From contig NZ_JACHNA010000001.1 in the NCBI RefSeq assembly GCF_014205175.1, positions 248,001 through 312,000 on the forward strand: a stretch of DNA of 64,000 bases, in the 5' to 3' direction. This document shows, piece after piece, positions 18,001-25,674 of this stretch. Each line of letters opens with the position of its first letter. Position 1 is the stretch's first letter. The position numbers and the translations under genes are program-made. The notes under the pieces are model-generated. The model was not told the origin of the DNA. It made no database searches and was given only the letters and a program-made list of their open reading frames with translations. Origin of the DNA: Micrococcus cohnii (GTDB lineage Bacteria > Actinomycetota > Actinomycetes > Actinomycetales > Micrococcaceae).

Positions 18001-18743
18001 CCGATCTGGCCGTGGAGCCGGTCGAACAGCAACGCGTTGTACTTCTCGGAGATCGCCACGACGTGCCGGTGCAACGTGTAGCTGTCCAGCGTGGCCCACT
18101 GATCGTCCAAGAGCCGCTGCACGCGGTTCGAGATGACGACGTGGGTGTGCAGCTGGGGGTCACCGGCGCGCGAGTCCCAGTGATCGAAAGCCGACGCCAC
18201 TAGACCGCTCACCGGGACGTGCGCCACGCCGCCGTGGCCAGCGCGGGACTGGAGCACGTTGTCCTCGACCCACTCGAGGGCTTCCTGCATGGCCTGCCGG
18301 TGTGCTGCCTGAATCTCGCCCTGGAGGGCTGGGCCGGACATCGCCCAGAGCGCGGACACCGACTTCGGCGGGGAGAACGTGAGGTCGAACCCGGCCACGG
18401 GTTTGCGCGTGGACTTCGCTGTCCGGCCAGCCGGGGTCTTCGCGTCCTGGGGTGCGGCCACCTCGCGGATCGGTGCCCGGCCCAGCGCTCGGCCAGTGTC
18501 CGGGTCCTTGGCCATCTCGTAAATGGACACCGCGTCGAGCTTGGCCACTTCCTGGCCAGCGGACAGCGAGGTCCCGGCCAGGCCACGGCCCAGCCACTGG
18601 CCAGGCGGGGCGGACGCCTCGGTGTAGTAGGCGGTCAGGTCACGCCGGGAGCTGGCCACGGCCTCGGGGGACAGGGACCGGTCACCAGTGGCCACGCTGT
18701 CCAGGTAGTAGTCGATGGACATCTTCGAAATGGACACGGTCAC
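15036..18743 (-). CDS. traA: TraA/TrwC-type (MobF) conjugative relaxase-helicase
   Basis: 1235 residues. The N-terminal relaxase has tandem tyrosines at about 12-13 (SIDYYLDS), FDLTFSPPKSVSALW, and the three-histidine metal site from HWDSRAGDPQLHTHV at about 188-202. A RecD/TraI-like helicase follows, with Walker A GPAGTGKTTT near 553 and Walker B VDEASMV near 669. It should nick oriT, stay covalently bound to the 5' end and unwind the transferred strand. GTG start at 18743 overlaps the stop of the upstream gene (GTGA). The C-terminal 300 residues are acidic and not recognised. No coupling protein gene is visible in the window. Confidence 0.93.
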   Translation of the reverse strand: MTVSISKMSIDYYLDSVATGDRSLSPEAVASSRRDLTAYYTEASAPPGQWLGRGLAGTSLSAGQEVAKLDAVSIYEMAKDPDTGRALGRAPIREVAAPQDAKTPAGRTAKSTRKPVAGFDLTFSPPKSVSALWAMSGPALQGEIQAAHRQAMQEALEWVEDNVLQSRAGHGGVAHVPVSGLVASAFDHWDSRAGDPQLHTHVVISNRVQRLLDDQWATLDSYTLHRHVVAISEKYNALLFDRLHGQIGALPESRDPALSEAMEQVLSGRELDADTAGQASSHRIELSGVPDSLIKEFSTRSRLIEARKDELIQQWQESNGREPLAAIVLKLRQQATLETRTPKDDSTQTLAEKMVGWRDRALAGGHDPSAIVSAAVGHDRRTVTADQLTPDAREAMAAWVLTDASVRRTTFTRANVLASAERVLALVRFDSAQARHEAADELVEMALDQAVSLTPDRMAAPPEFDPALSAPGGRSGLDHKRVSGVWTTRQIMDDESFLMDRVRADDAPVIDPATVSGQVAAVTTKDGHTLSADQARATEHVLSSPAGIDAIIGPAGTGKTTTMAAVAELWSREHGDGSVVGLAPSAVAAGVLRDELDIETENTAKWLFESVGDGAARRAQRVAGLETKLAQLWDRSPSDSRTRQIESVTARLAEQHAEQARFTLRPGQLLIVDEASMVATAQMAELARQAEQAGAKVLLVGDPAQLEAVEAGGFLGWMDRADDVDVAKLDQVWRFRNEWERTASLDLREGDHDVLETYAEHGRIHGDKDVDAADAAYSAWLTDKHQGLSTILIASDNATVADLNARAQADLVAEGLVDIETTVTLRSDVTAGVGDEVLARRNDRSLRDSTGQFIANGTRLTLTSIQSDGSAEAVVDSTGGTVTLDPDYLASSTELGYASTAHRAQGVTVDTGHTVVEIGQSRELFYVAMTRGKHANHAYVDLAEDDHPSPDEWGLLHRTPGAETPVGALKAVLDHSMAERSAHEVHAGERAWANDLGRMVQEFEFLDWAGRAERTSAWIDQHLPDPGQNQAMRDPEHWGKLVKADPAQTLPDAPTADDTPVTVLTRCSLLPPADPIEADTDQPPTSRDDAVEDTRTRLTAELDHQVASMRNEPPQWLTDLETERPITDDALRRVLIWRAVSDQDDVEDSALGDKPDDTDATAHHYRRAADSIHITDDPANSARLHQDADARVHTLTDNAVDWGWVTDLPDDMDPTAWDAEPDWSPRVDTTTAPQL

Positions 18744-19465
18744 GACCGGTCACCTCCGTTCTCGTTGGCCGGACGGCCACGGTCAGGTCCGGCCACAGCA
18801 GACCGGAACCGCTTGTGCGTGGCCAGGATCTTCTTGTCCGCCGCGCTCACCGTCTGTCCGGCCACCGCCTTGGCCAGACGACGGCACAGCGTGTCCCACT
18901 GCCGGACAATCCCCTGCAACTGCACGCGCTCGGCCGCGGCCACCTCGGCGGCAGCAGACAGCCGCTGGTACGCGGTGACCAGCTCCTCGTGCCGGTCACG
19001 CAGGCTGGCCAGCCGGTCACGCAGGCTGGCCAGCCGGTCACGCAGCGCGGCCACCTGTTCCGGCGAGAGGTCCGTGTCCGCCGTGGCCATCGACCATGAC
19101 CGGCGCAGGTCGGCCACCTGTCCGGCCAACCGCGCATTGTCCTGCCGGACAGCAGCGGTCCGGACAGCCTGGCCATGCAGGGCGTTGTCCGCGCTGCGCC
19201 GCTCGGCGGACAGCAGCGTGGCCAGGTGCTTCACCTGGTCGGTCTTGCGGACATTCGAGGCGGTCAGTTGACCGATGCGGGTCTCGGCCGCGATCAGCTG
19301 TGACTCGAGGTCACGGACACGCACGACTGCCGGATGGACAGCCGTCTGCGCTGTCCGCTGGCGGTAGGCCGCGCTGCGACATGCAGGGGAGCAGTAGCGG
19401 CGGGCGCGTGCTGCCTCATCTGGAAGCGGGAGTGCGCAGTGGGCGCAGGAGCGAGGGGTCGTCAT
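18740..19465 (-). CDS. relaxase-operon accessory protein, zinc finger plus coiled coil
   Basis: 241 residues starting at ATG 19465 (MTTPRSCAHC). The first 35 residues hold CAHC...YCSPACRSAAYRQR, a small treble-clef-like zinc site. The rest is mostly helix with heptad spacing, including ASLRDRL repeats encoded by a 21-bp tandem repeat. A GTGA overlap couples it to traA. By position and form it is a probable DNA-binding relaxosome helper or regulator acting at the oriT-like region immediately upstream; that role is inferred from neighbourhood. Confidence 0.7.
   Translation of the reverse strand: MTTPRSCAHCALPLPDEAARARRYCSPACRSAAYRQRTAQTAVHPAVVRVRDLESQLIAAETRIGQLTASNVRKTDQVKHLATLLSAERRSADNALHGQAVRTAAVRQDNARLAGQVADLRRSWSMATADTDLSPEQVAALRDRLASLRDRLASLRDRHEELVTAYQRLSAAAEVAAAERVQLQGIVRQWDTLCRRLAKAVAGQTVSAADKKILATHKRFRSAVAGPDRGRPANENGGDRS
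18991..19045. repeat. 21-bp tandem repeat (2.6 units) inside the accessory gene
   Basis: GCCGGTCACGCAGGCTGGCC plus A is present at 18991-19011 and 19012-19032, then partially to 19045. Being a multiple of seven codons, it adds heptads to the coiled coil without shifting the frame, so length variation between strains is plausible. Confidence 0.8.
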
Positions 19466-19468
19466 GTC

Positions 19469-19534
19469 GGGGATTCGTTCCCCAGCATGACGACGGTGTG
19501 TCACGCCCAGCGTGACACCAGTGCACCTTGGTGC
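19469..19534. other. candidate origin of transfer (oriT)
   Basis: Three adjacent hairpins lie just upstream of the relaxase operon: GGGGA/TCCCC (19469-19483), a perfect 9-bp repeat GTGTCACGC/GCGTGACAC with a CCA loop (19498-19518), and GCACC/GGTGC with a TT loop (19523-19534). MobF oriT sites characteristically carry inverted repeats beside nic and next to the relaxase genes. The nic position cannot be read directly; the same repeats could also be an operator. Confidence 0.5.
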
Positions 19535-19797
19535 CAGACGTGTGAAAGGAAATTTGCAGGTCTGCTCCGCGACGGAGGAGCGAGGAGCGGACCTGCGCGG
19601 GCGGCGCACGGCGCGGCTTGCCGCGCCTACGGCGGTCGCGACGGGTGGAGCTGCTCCGCGGCGGGTCGGCCGGGCCGGCTGGTCGCGCATCAGGTGCGTG
19701 GACGGGGCGGGCGTGGCCGGACGAGCAGGGGGGGGCAGCGGCCGTGGTGGCCGGGTGCCGCCGGTAGAATGAGAGCAGCGAATCAAGGGGGACGAGC

Positions 19798-20004
19798 ATG
19801 GCGACGAAGACGGAGACGAAGCAGTCGGCGCGACTGACGAAAGCGGAACGCGCGAGGGCCGTGCAGGAGGTTGAGCACAGCCTGCGGATGGAAGGACAGG
19901 AGCTGACGCCCGAGACGAAGGCGGACATGCAGCTCTACGTCGCAGGGGTGATCTCCTCGGACGAGGGTCTGGAGCGTGCGCTGGCGCGTCACCGGAGGGT
20001 CTGA
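19798..20004 (+). CDS. VbhA-like antitoxin of a Fic toxin
   Basis: 68 residues with Shine-Dalgarno AGGGGGA before ATG 19798. The helix HSLRMEGQELTPE contains the S-x-x-x-E-G inhibitory motif that in VbhA-type antitoxins inserts a glutamate into the ATP site of the Fic partner. The gene ends three bases before the Fic gene, the normal antitoxin-first order. Length matches class I Fic antitoxins. The interpretation rests on motif plus neighbour and is fairly secure. Confidence 0.8.
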   Translation: MATKTETKQSARLTKAERARAVQEVEHSLRMEGQELTPETKADMQLYVAGVISSDEGLERALARHRRV

Positions 20005-20007
20005 GGG

Positions 20008-20691
20008 ATGGACCCGTACGTCGAGCCGGAGACGGGTGTGCTCCGGAACAAACTAGGGATCACAGACAAGGTCGCTCTCGCGGATGCAGAGGGCGACCTT
20101 TCTAGTTGGCGGGCACTGCAACTCGCTGAAAGGAAGTGGCCCGTCTCCGGCGACCTGGACGAGCTGCGGCGGATTCACGGGTACCTATTCCAAGACGTCT
20201 ATACCTGGGCCGGGCAGGTCCGGACCGTGGACATGCGCAAGAACGTCGACGGCGCGGCTGCGTTCCTGCCGTGCGCGGTGATCCCGACCGCGACGAGCTT
20301 CCTCGCCCAACGGCTGCGTGAGGACGACCACCTGCGCAGACGAGACCGTGCGGGGTTCGTGGACGGGCTGACGGACTACTACGAAGAACTGAACTACATC
20401 CACCCGTTCCGAGAGGGCAACGGTCGGACGCAACGGCTGTTCTGGTCCCGCGTCGCCTACGACGCCGGATGGGTGATCGAGTGGCGAGCGGCGGTCGGAG
20501 CCGAGAACGATCACGCCTGCCGACTCGCGAACGACGAGGGCGACAAGCGCCCGCTACGCCAGATGATGCAGCGGATCATCTACCCACGGCAGACTGAACG
20601 CACGGGTGACGCCGCGGACGCGGAATGGCATCACATCATCGGCATGGGCTTCGACTTCGCCCCGGACACCACCGGCCCCGACCTGAACTGA
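20008..20691 (+). CDS. Fic-domain toxin, VbhT-like AMP transferase
   Basis: 227 residues. The Fic active-site loop HPFREGNGRTQR is complete, so the catalytic histidine, acidic residue and arginines are all present. N-terminal elements YVEPETGVLRNKLGI and IHGYLFQDVYTWAGQVRT are typical of VbhT-type Fic proteins, which AMPylate targets such as gyrase and topoisomerase IV in studied cases. The C-terminus is short, lacking the BID-type secretion domain of Bartonella VbhT. It is coupled to the antitoxin and sits beside oriT and relaxase, so post-segregational stabilisation or control of transfer is the likely role. Confidence 0.88.
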   Translation: MDPYVEPETGVLRNKLGITDKVALADAEGDLSSWRALQLAERKWPVSGDLDELRRIHGYLFQDVYTWAGQVRTVDMRKNVDGAAAFLPCAVIPTATSFLAQRLREDDHLRRRDRAGFVDGLTDYYEELNYIHPFREGNGRTQRLFWSRVAYDAGWVIEWRAAVGAENDHACRLANDEGDKRPLRQMMQRIIYPRQTERTGDAADAEWHHIIGMGFDFAPDTTGPDLN

Positions 20692-20816
20692 CCGCAACGC
20701 CCGGCCAGCGCGCGCACCCAACCCGGCCACCGACACCTCGGCACGGTTCGCGCGACGACCCAGGGTCGGCCCCTGCCAACTACCGCACCACGGTGCCGAA
20801 GCCGCCCCGGACCCGG

Positions 20817-21239
20817 TCAGGACTCGTTGGCCGCGCGAGCACGTGCACGGGTCTCGCTGACCTGCGACGGCCGGAGACCGGCCAGGTCTGCGGCCCGCGC
20901 GGCGGTCATCGCGCCCGACTCGGTCACCTCGACGAGAACAGCGTCACGGGCCTGGACGGCAGCGTGCCGCGCGGTGCGTGCCTGGCGTGCCGCTTCGGCG
21001 GTCTCGGTGACCGCGGCCAGGACATCGCCAGGGTCCACCGTCCCCAGACCTGCGGCGATGATGTTGTGCACCTGCGGGCGAGCCATCCGCGCCGCGCGGG
21101 CAATCGCCGCCGTGGCGTGCCCCGACGCTGCCGCGTCCCGCATCGCCGCGTTCCGTGCATCCTTCGTCGCGGTGACGGCCTCGGCTGTCTCCCGGACCCG
21201 CGCCGCGGCCTCCACGACCTGCTGCTCTGCCTTGCTCAT
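20817..21239 (-). CDS. hypothetical alanine/arginine-rich helical protein
   Basis: 140 residues with a good RBS (GAGGAG six bases before ATG 21239). Composition is strongly Ala/Arg/Glu. Segments GHATAAIARAARMARPQVHNIIAAG and AADLAGLRPSQVSETRARAR look like two helix-turn-helix units joined by a long helix. It could be a DNA-binding plasmid regulator; no named family is recognised. It converges with the Fic gene, with 125 bp of nothing recognisable between them. Confidence 0.55.
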   Translation of the reverse strand: MSKAEQQVVEAAARVRETAEAVTATKDARNAAMRDAAASGHATAAIARAARMARPQVHNIIAAGLGTVDPGDVLAAVTETAEAARQARTARHAAVQARDAVLVEVTESGAMTAARAADLAGLRPSQVSETRARARAANES

Positions 21240-21428
21240 CGCGATCTCCTCGCTCTCACCGTTACCCTGAATGGGCTACGTGGTTCCCTCGTGGCTTGTG
21301 AGTGAGTCGCCAGCCCCGTTCAGGGGCCGGCGGCCCGGCCCTCGCCCCGTCTTGGCCGACTGGGGGCGGGGGTCTTCTCGTGTCAGGACACGAGATGCGC
21401 GATCCAGTGCGCCGCGATCATCGCAGCG

Positions 21429-21455
21429 GCGGCCCCGCCCTGATGGCGGGGCCGC
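21429..21455. terminator. GC hairpin, terminator
   Basis: GCGGCCCCGCC (21429-21439) and GGCGGGGCCGC (21445-21455) form an 11-bp perfect stem with a 5-nt loop followed by GTTTT on the plus strand. It lies 13 bases beyond the stop of the minus-strand gene at 21468 and may act in both directions. Confidence 0.7.
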
Positions 21456-21467
21456 GTTTTAGCTGAC

Positions 21468-21925
21468 TCAGGACTGGAACGAGAGGTCCCGAGCCACCCG
21501 CGCGGCCACGCTCTCAGCGGTCGTCCACTGGCTCGGCGCGGGGATGATGCGCGGACCCTTCGGGGTGTCGATCATGCCGTAGAACGTGCCATCGTCGGCC
21601 TGTCGGACATTCTCGCGCTGGACCTTCTCGCGGGCGTCCTGGCTGATCTCGCGGGAGGTGACGATCCCTTCGCGCACCCAGTGTGCTTCCCCTGCGCAGA
21701 TGCGCCACGGGCTAGCCCCCTCGCAGGCCGGTGCTTCGTGCTGGCTCGACTCAAACATGCTCAGCAGCGCCATCACGTGCAGATGATCGGGGCCGTCTGT
21801 CCACTCGACATTGACCCACCCGGCAGCCGTGCCGCGTGCCATGCGAACGCGGAACTTCGTCATCGGCCAGGTGGCCTTCAGCGCCTTGCGGCTGCGGCTT
21901 CCTTGGGGGCGTACTGCTCCGTCAT
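21468..21925 (-). pseudogene. LPD29-like plasmid protein with a frameshift
   Basis: A well-placed start (AAGGAG, seven bases before ATG 21925) begins MTEQYAPKEAAAARR but stops after 15 codons at 21878. The neighbouring frame continues ALKATWPMTKFRVRM...VNVEWTDGPD, which together would form a normal N-terminus like the LPD29 domain of large polyvalent proteins (K-AAA...W/F-P-x-x-KFxVR...WtDGP, from memory). The downstream frame alone could start at ATG 21863 but has no RBS. A single-base change near 21880 is therefore suspected, as mutation, sequencing error or programmed shift. The C-terminal 90 residues are unrecognised. Confidence 0.55.
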
Positions 21926-22010
21926 GGTCGTTCTCCTTCGTGAGTGAGTCCGGGCGGTGATCCCGCCCGGGCCGGTGCGGGGCTTGGCCTCCCCGTCCTA
22001 ACACGACAAG

Positions 22011-22021
22011 TGTATCATACA
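22011..22021 (-). promoter_or_regulatory. promoter/operator-like TGTATCATACA upstream of the LPD29-like gene
   Basis: An 11-base odd palindrome containing TATGAT on the minus strand, in an otherwise GC-rich stretch 86 bp ahead of the start at 21925. It reads as a -10 element with an overlapping operator; the -35 is weak. Confidence 0.35.
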
Positions 22022-22549
22022 GCGAACCTCAGGGTCAGGAAGTCGTGCGGGGGCAAGCGTTGCACTCGACCCGTCTGGCCTCTCCTGACTCACGCACTCG
22101 GTGACCTGGAAACGATGACTGCCCTCCCCGCCCGCTCGTCCATGCCTGCCCTGGCCCCTGACCACAGCATGAGGTGAGGATCATCGCCGGACCACCGGTG
22201 CTCTCAGGACGTCATGACGGAGGTGCGCACACGGCCACCAAGCCGTCCGCAGGGAGCGCGCCCCGCGCGCGAGCGGAGGACGGGTGCCGGCCGCCGCGCC
22301 GCCGCGGACGCGGGGGTTTGGGGGCGGCGTAGAGCCCCCAAGAGGCCGAGCGCAGCACCGCGGTGACCGTTCACGGCGTCCTGGAGGTCGCGCAGCGTGT
22401 CGGCCGCTGTACAGCTAGGGGCTCCTCAGCATGAGCGCCGACGCCCCTAGACCCGCTGTTCGACTCGGGCCCATCTTGGCTTCTCCGCCGAACAGCTAGG
22501 GGCCCCAAGCGTAGACGTGCCAGAAGCGGGAATGCGCCGACCGTCAGTA
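22022..22549. other. non-coding stretch with short repeats
   Basis: No convincing gene in 528 bp. It holds a direct repeat ACAGCTAGGGGC (22411-22422 and 22492-22503), an inverted GCCCCTAG (22443-22450) between them, and the palindrome GCTGTACAGC (22406-22415). Such spacing suits a protein-binding locus (plasmid origin, partition site or operator). The right end is cut by IS256 copy 2, so the original context is lost. Confidence 0.4.
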
Positions 22550-23409
22550 AGTTGAGTCCCTGATAGTGGTGTAACCCTCCCCGGCCGCCAACACCGTCCC
22601 CAGCATGGACGCGGTCACCGTGGGAGCCTTCGAGTGAACCTTCCACAGCACTCTCGAAAGGGACATCACCACGATGACCGCTCCTCACATTGTCGACCCT
22701 GAACGCCTGCTACGCGAAGCGATCGGCGAAGCCTCGCCGGACTTGTTGCGCCACCTGCTGCAGACCGTGATCAACGCCCTGCTCAGCGCTGACGCAGACG
22801 CGGTCTGCGGCGCCGAGTACGGCACCGCTTCTGATACCCGCACCGCACAGCGCAACGGGTACCGCCACCGGCCCCTCGACACCCGCGCCGGCACGATCGA
22901 CGTGGCCATCCCGAAACTGCGCGCCGGCACGTACTTCCCAGAGTGGCTGCTCGAGCGACGCAAGCGGGCCGAGTCCGCGTTGATCACGGTCGTCGCCGAC
23001 TGCTACCTCGCTGGGGTCTCCACCCGACGCATGGACAAGCTCGTGCGCCAGCTGGGCATCGACTCGCTCTCGAAGTCCCAGGTCAGCCGGATGGCCGCCG
23101 AGCTGGACGAGCACATCGACGCGTTCCGGCACCGCCCGCTGGGGGATGCCGGCCCGTTCGTGTTCCTCGCCGCGGACGCCCTGACCATGAAGGTTCGCGA
23201 GGGTGGTCGGGTGATCAACGCGGTGGCCATGGTCGCCACCGGCGTCAACGCTGACGGGCGACGTGAGGTACTCGGGCTGCGGGTGGCCACCACGGAGTCA
23301 GGCGCGGCGTGGAACGAGTTCTTCGCTGATCTGGTCGCCCGCGGCCTTCACGGGGTGAGACTGGTGACTTCGGACTCGGGACTGGTGCACGTGTAGGTGA
23401 CAGGCATCT

Positions 23410-24294
23410 TCACGCCGGGTCTGCGGGCGTGTGGTCCATGATCAACTCGTACTCGACGGGCGTCAATCGGCCCAGGCGCACCTGCCGGCGTCGGCGGTGG
23501 TAGGTCCGCTCGATCCAGGTGATGATCCCGGCGCGCAGCTCGTCCCGGGTGTCCCATCGCCCTCGGTCCAGCACGTTCTTCTGCAGCAGCGCGAAGAAGG
23601 ATTCCATGGCCGCGTTGTCCCCGGCAGCACCGACCTGGCCCATGGACCCGATCAGCCCGTGGGCGGTGAGGGCGTCCTGGAATAGGGCCGAGCGGAATTG
23701 CGAGCCGCGGTCCGAGTGCACGATGCACCCGGCCACCACGTCGGTGCCTCCGCGGCGTGCCACGGCCTGCTCGAGCGCGTTCACGGCCAACGAGGCTTGC
23801 ATCCGTGAGGCCATGGAGTACCCCACGATCCGCCCGGCGTGCACGTCCTTGATCGCGCAGAGGTAGAGCTTGCCCTCACCGGTGGGGTGCTCCGTGATGT
23901 CGGTCAACCACAGCCGGTTGGGCTCCTCGGCAGAGAAGTCCCGGCGGACGCGGTCATCGTGCACGGGCGGGCCTGGGCGGCGTCCGTTCTTGCCGTGCTT
24001 GGCCCCGAATGCGGAGTGCCACTGGTTCTCATGGCAGAGCCGCCAGGCAGTCCGGGTGGCCATGGGTTCCCCGGCCGCCTCGGCCTCGTCCCGCAGCAGC
24101 CGGTACCCGAACTCCGGATCGTTGAGGTGCGCGTCGTGTAGCACGTTGGCCCGGTAGGCCTGCTCGATGTGGGAGGGACTCACGGGGTGGTCCCGCCAGC
24201 GGTAGTAGGGCTGGCGGGCGAGCTTGAGGACCCGCAAGGACACCACGACCGGGATCTGGTCGGCGGCGAGCTCGGACACGAGCGGGTACATCAT
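23410..24294 (-). CDS. IS3-family transposase OrfB
   Basis: 294 residues with the complete IS3 catalytic core: WLTDITEH (first D), IVHSDRGSQF (second D) and NAAMESFFALLQKN (E), then the typical KxY/H-rich tail. It overlaps OrfA by four bases. A run of six A residues at the end of orfA (CCGAAAAAATG on the minus strand) is a classical -1 slippery site, so the active product is likely the OrfAB fusion. Close relative of the split element at 58711. Confidence 0.93.
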   Translation of the reverse strand: MMYPLVSELAADQIPVVVSLRVLKLARQPYYRWRDHPVSPSHIEQAYRANVLHDAHLNDPEFGYRLLRDEAEAAGEPMATRTAWRLCHENQWHSAFGAKHGKNGRRPGPPVHDDRVRRDFSAEEPNRLWLTDITEHPTGEGKLYLCAIKDVHAGRIVGYSMASRMQASLAVNALEQAVARRGGTDVVAGCIVHSDRGSQFRSALFQDALTAHGLIGSMGQVGAAGDNAAMESFFALLQKNVLDRGRWDTRDELRAGIITWIERTYHRRRRQVRLGRLTPVEYELIMDHTPADPA

Positions 24295-24584
24295 TTTTTC
24301 GGCAGGTTCGCCTGGGAGAGATAGGCCGCAGCCCGGCGGAGGACTTCGTTCTCCTGCTCGAGCAGCCGGATCCTCCGGCGGGCTGCGCGGAGTTCTTCGG
24401 CCTCGGCCTTGGTGGTGCCGGGCTTGTTCCCGGCTTCGATCTCGGCCTGGCGCATCCAGTTCGTCAGACAGGAGAAGCTGATCCCGAAGTCCTTCGCGAT
24501 CTGCCTCAAGTGGGTGCCGGGCTCACGGTTCTGGGCGACGCGGACGACGTCGTCGCGGAACTCTTGGGGGTAGGGGGCGGGCAT
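24291..24584 (-). CDS. IS3-family OrfA
   Basis: 97 residues from ATG 24584 (GGAAGGA seven bases upstream; an ATG three codons earlier is possible). N-terminal helix-turn-helix (IAKDFGISFSCLTNWMRQAE) followed by a leucine-zipper helix (IRLLEQENEVLRRAAAYL), as usual for IS3 OrfA proteins that recognise the element ends and dimerise. Feeds OrfB by frameshift. Confidence 0.9.
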   Translation of the reverse strand: MPAPYPQEFRDDVVRVAQNREPGTHLRQIAKDFGISFSCLTNWMRQAEIEAGNKPGTTKAEAEELRAARRRIRLLEQENEVLRRAAAYLSQANLPKK

Positions 24585-25241
24585 GGTGCACATCCTTCCC
24601 TGCAGTGTGGGAACACCACAGATCGTATGTCACCTACACGCGCATCAGTCCCCTCCCACCGTGGCCTGGTCGAAGCCATCGCGGCGAACCTGCCCGGGGC
24701 CGTGTGGCAGCGGTGCCGCACGCACTATGCCGCGAACCTGATGGCGGTGACCCCGAAGGCCATGTGGCCGGCGGTGAAGGCCATGCTCCACAGCGTCTAC
24801 GACCAGCCTGACGGGCCGGCGGTGCACGCCTAGTTCGACCGGCTCTTGGACTACGTGGCCGAGCGGTTGCCCGCCGTGGCTGGGCACCTCGATGCTGCTC
24901 GGGAGGACATCCTCGCGTTCATCTCGTTCCCGAAGGACGTGTGGTCCCAGATCTGGTCGAACAACCCTGCCGAGCGCCTGAATCGGGAGATCCGGCGCCG
25001 CACGGACGCGGTGGGCATCTTCCCGAACCGGGATGCCGTGGTGCGGCTCGTGGGGGCCGTGTTGGCTGAGCAGACGGATGAGTGGGCCGAGGGCCGCCGG
25101 TACCTCGGTCTCGAGCTGCTGGCCCGCTGCCGCGAGCCCCTCACGCAAGAACCGGGCACCGTGATGGGCACGGAGGTGATGCCGGCCCTGGCCTGATTCT
25201 CATGCCTCGAAGACGGTTACACCACTTCCAGGGACTTGACC

Positions 25242-25544
25242 GCGCAGGTACTGGACCGCAGGAAGGAAGAGGTAAATCACGAGCGGAGCCACACAGAAGA
25301 CAAGCCACGGCAGGGTGAGAGGGAGGCCGCGCAGGAGCAGCAACACGACCATGAGCGCGGGGGAGCACAGGATGATCCGTACGAGCCACCTCTTGGCCCG
25401 GTTTAGCCATCGGACGTCGCGGGGCTTTTCCGGCTTACTCAGATAGGTGTACGCCTTGTAGGACCACCACGGGGCGCGTGTGAGCACGAACCAGAGTCCG
25501 CAGTCGTGCTCCTTGAGGTGCGGCGGGAGGACGATTCGGCTCAC
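25242..25544 (-). pseudogene. membrane protein gene, 3' end cut by IS256 copy 2
   Basis: 101 native residues from the start at 25544, beginning SRIVLPPHLKEHDCGLW and containing two hydrophobic spans (IILCSPALMVVLLLL and LVFCVAPLVIYLFL). The frame then runs 14 codons into IS256 sequence before a stop. It is the most downstream gene of the minus-strand conjugation-type operon, so it was probably a small membrane component of the transfer apparatus. How much is lost cannot be told. Confidence 0.6.
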
Positions 25545-25574
25545 GTAGGCACCTTCCGGGTCTGGAGAGAGGTC

Positions 25575-25610
25575 GGCCCCTCCAGCGGAACGGGACGTGC
25601 TGGAGGGGCC
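25575..25610. terminator. 12-bp hairpin, conserved at 63555
   Basis: GGCCCCTCCAGC and GCTGGAGGGGCC form a perfect stem with a 12-nt loop. A near-identical hairpin (GCCCCTCCAGCT/AGCTGGAGGGGC, same loop core GGAACGGGA) lies at the same place downstream of the homologous gene at the right window edge, so it belongs to the gene unit and probably terminates or attenuates it. Confidence 0.65.
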
Positions 25611-25674
25611 TCGGGGGTGGGCGGCCGACCTGGAGGGGGGATGGGTCCAGCCGCCGTGTGTCAGCGTAACCGGG

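Larger units (their letters stand above)
23378..24652 (-). mobile_element. IS3-family element inside IS256 copy 2 (1275 bp)
   Basis: Terminal repeats of 25 bp with two mismatches (GGGACTGGTGCACGTGTAGG... and the complement of ...CACGCGCATCAGTCCC), flanked by the 3-bp duplication CTC (23375-23377, 24653-24655). Contains orfA and orfB on the minus strand. Complete and apparently intact. Confidence 0.93.
22674..25196 (+). pseudogene. IS256-family transposase, copy 2, doubly broken
   Basis: The reading frame matches the other copies up to LVTSDS at 23377. It is then interrupted by the IS3 element and resumes at 24656 with HRGLVEAIA. A second defect is a C-to-T change giving TAG at 24832-24834 where the intact copies read CAG. 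Either lesion removes the C-terminal catalytic glutamate region, so this copy cannot supply transposase. Confidence 0.93.
22550..25241 (+). mobile_element. IS256-family element, copy 2, split by an IS3 element
   Basis: Same ends as copy 1 (AGTTGAGTCC... at 22550, ...GGGACTTGACC at 25241). Removing the 1275-bp IS3 insertion and its 3-bp duplicate leaves 1414 bp. The flanks CCGTCAGTA and GCGCAGGTA are not a duplication, so the two sides were probably joined by recombination between IS copies. Confidence 0.92.
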
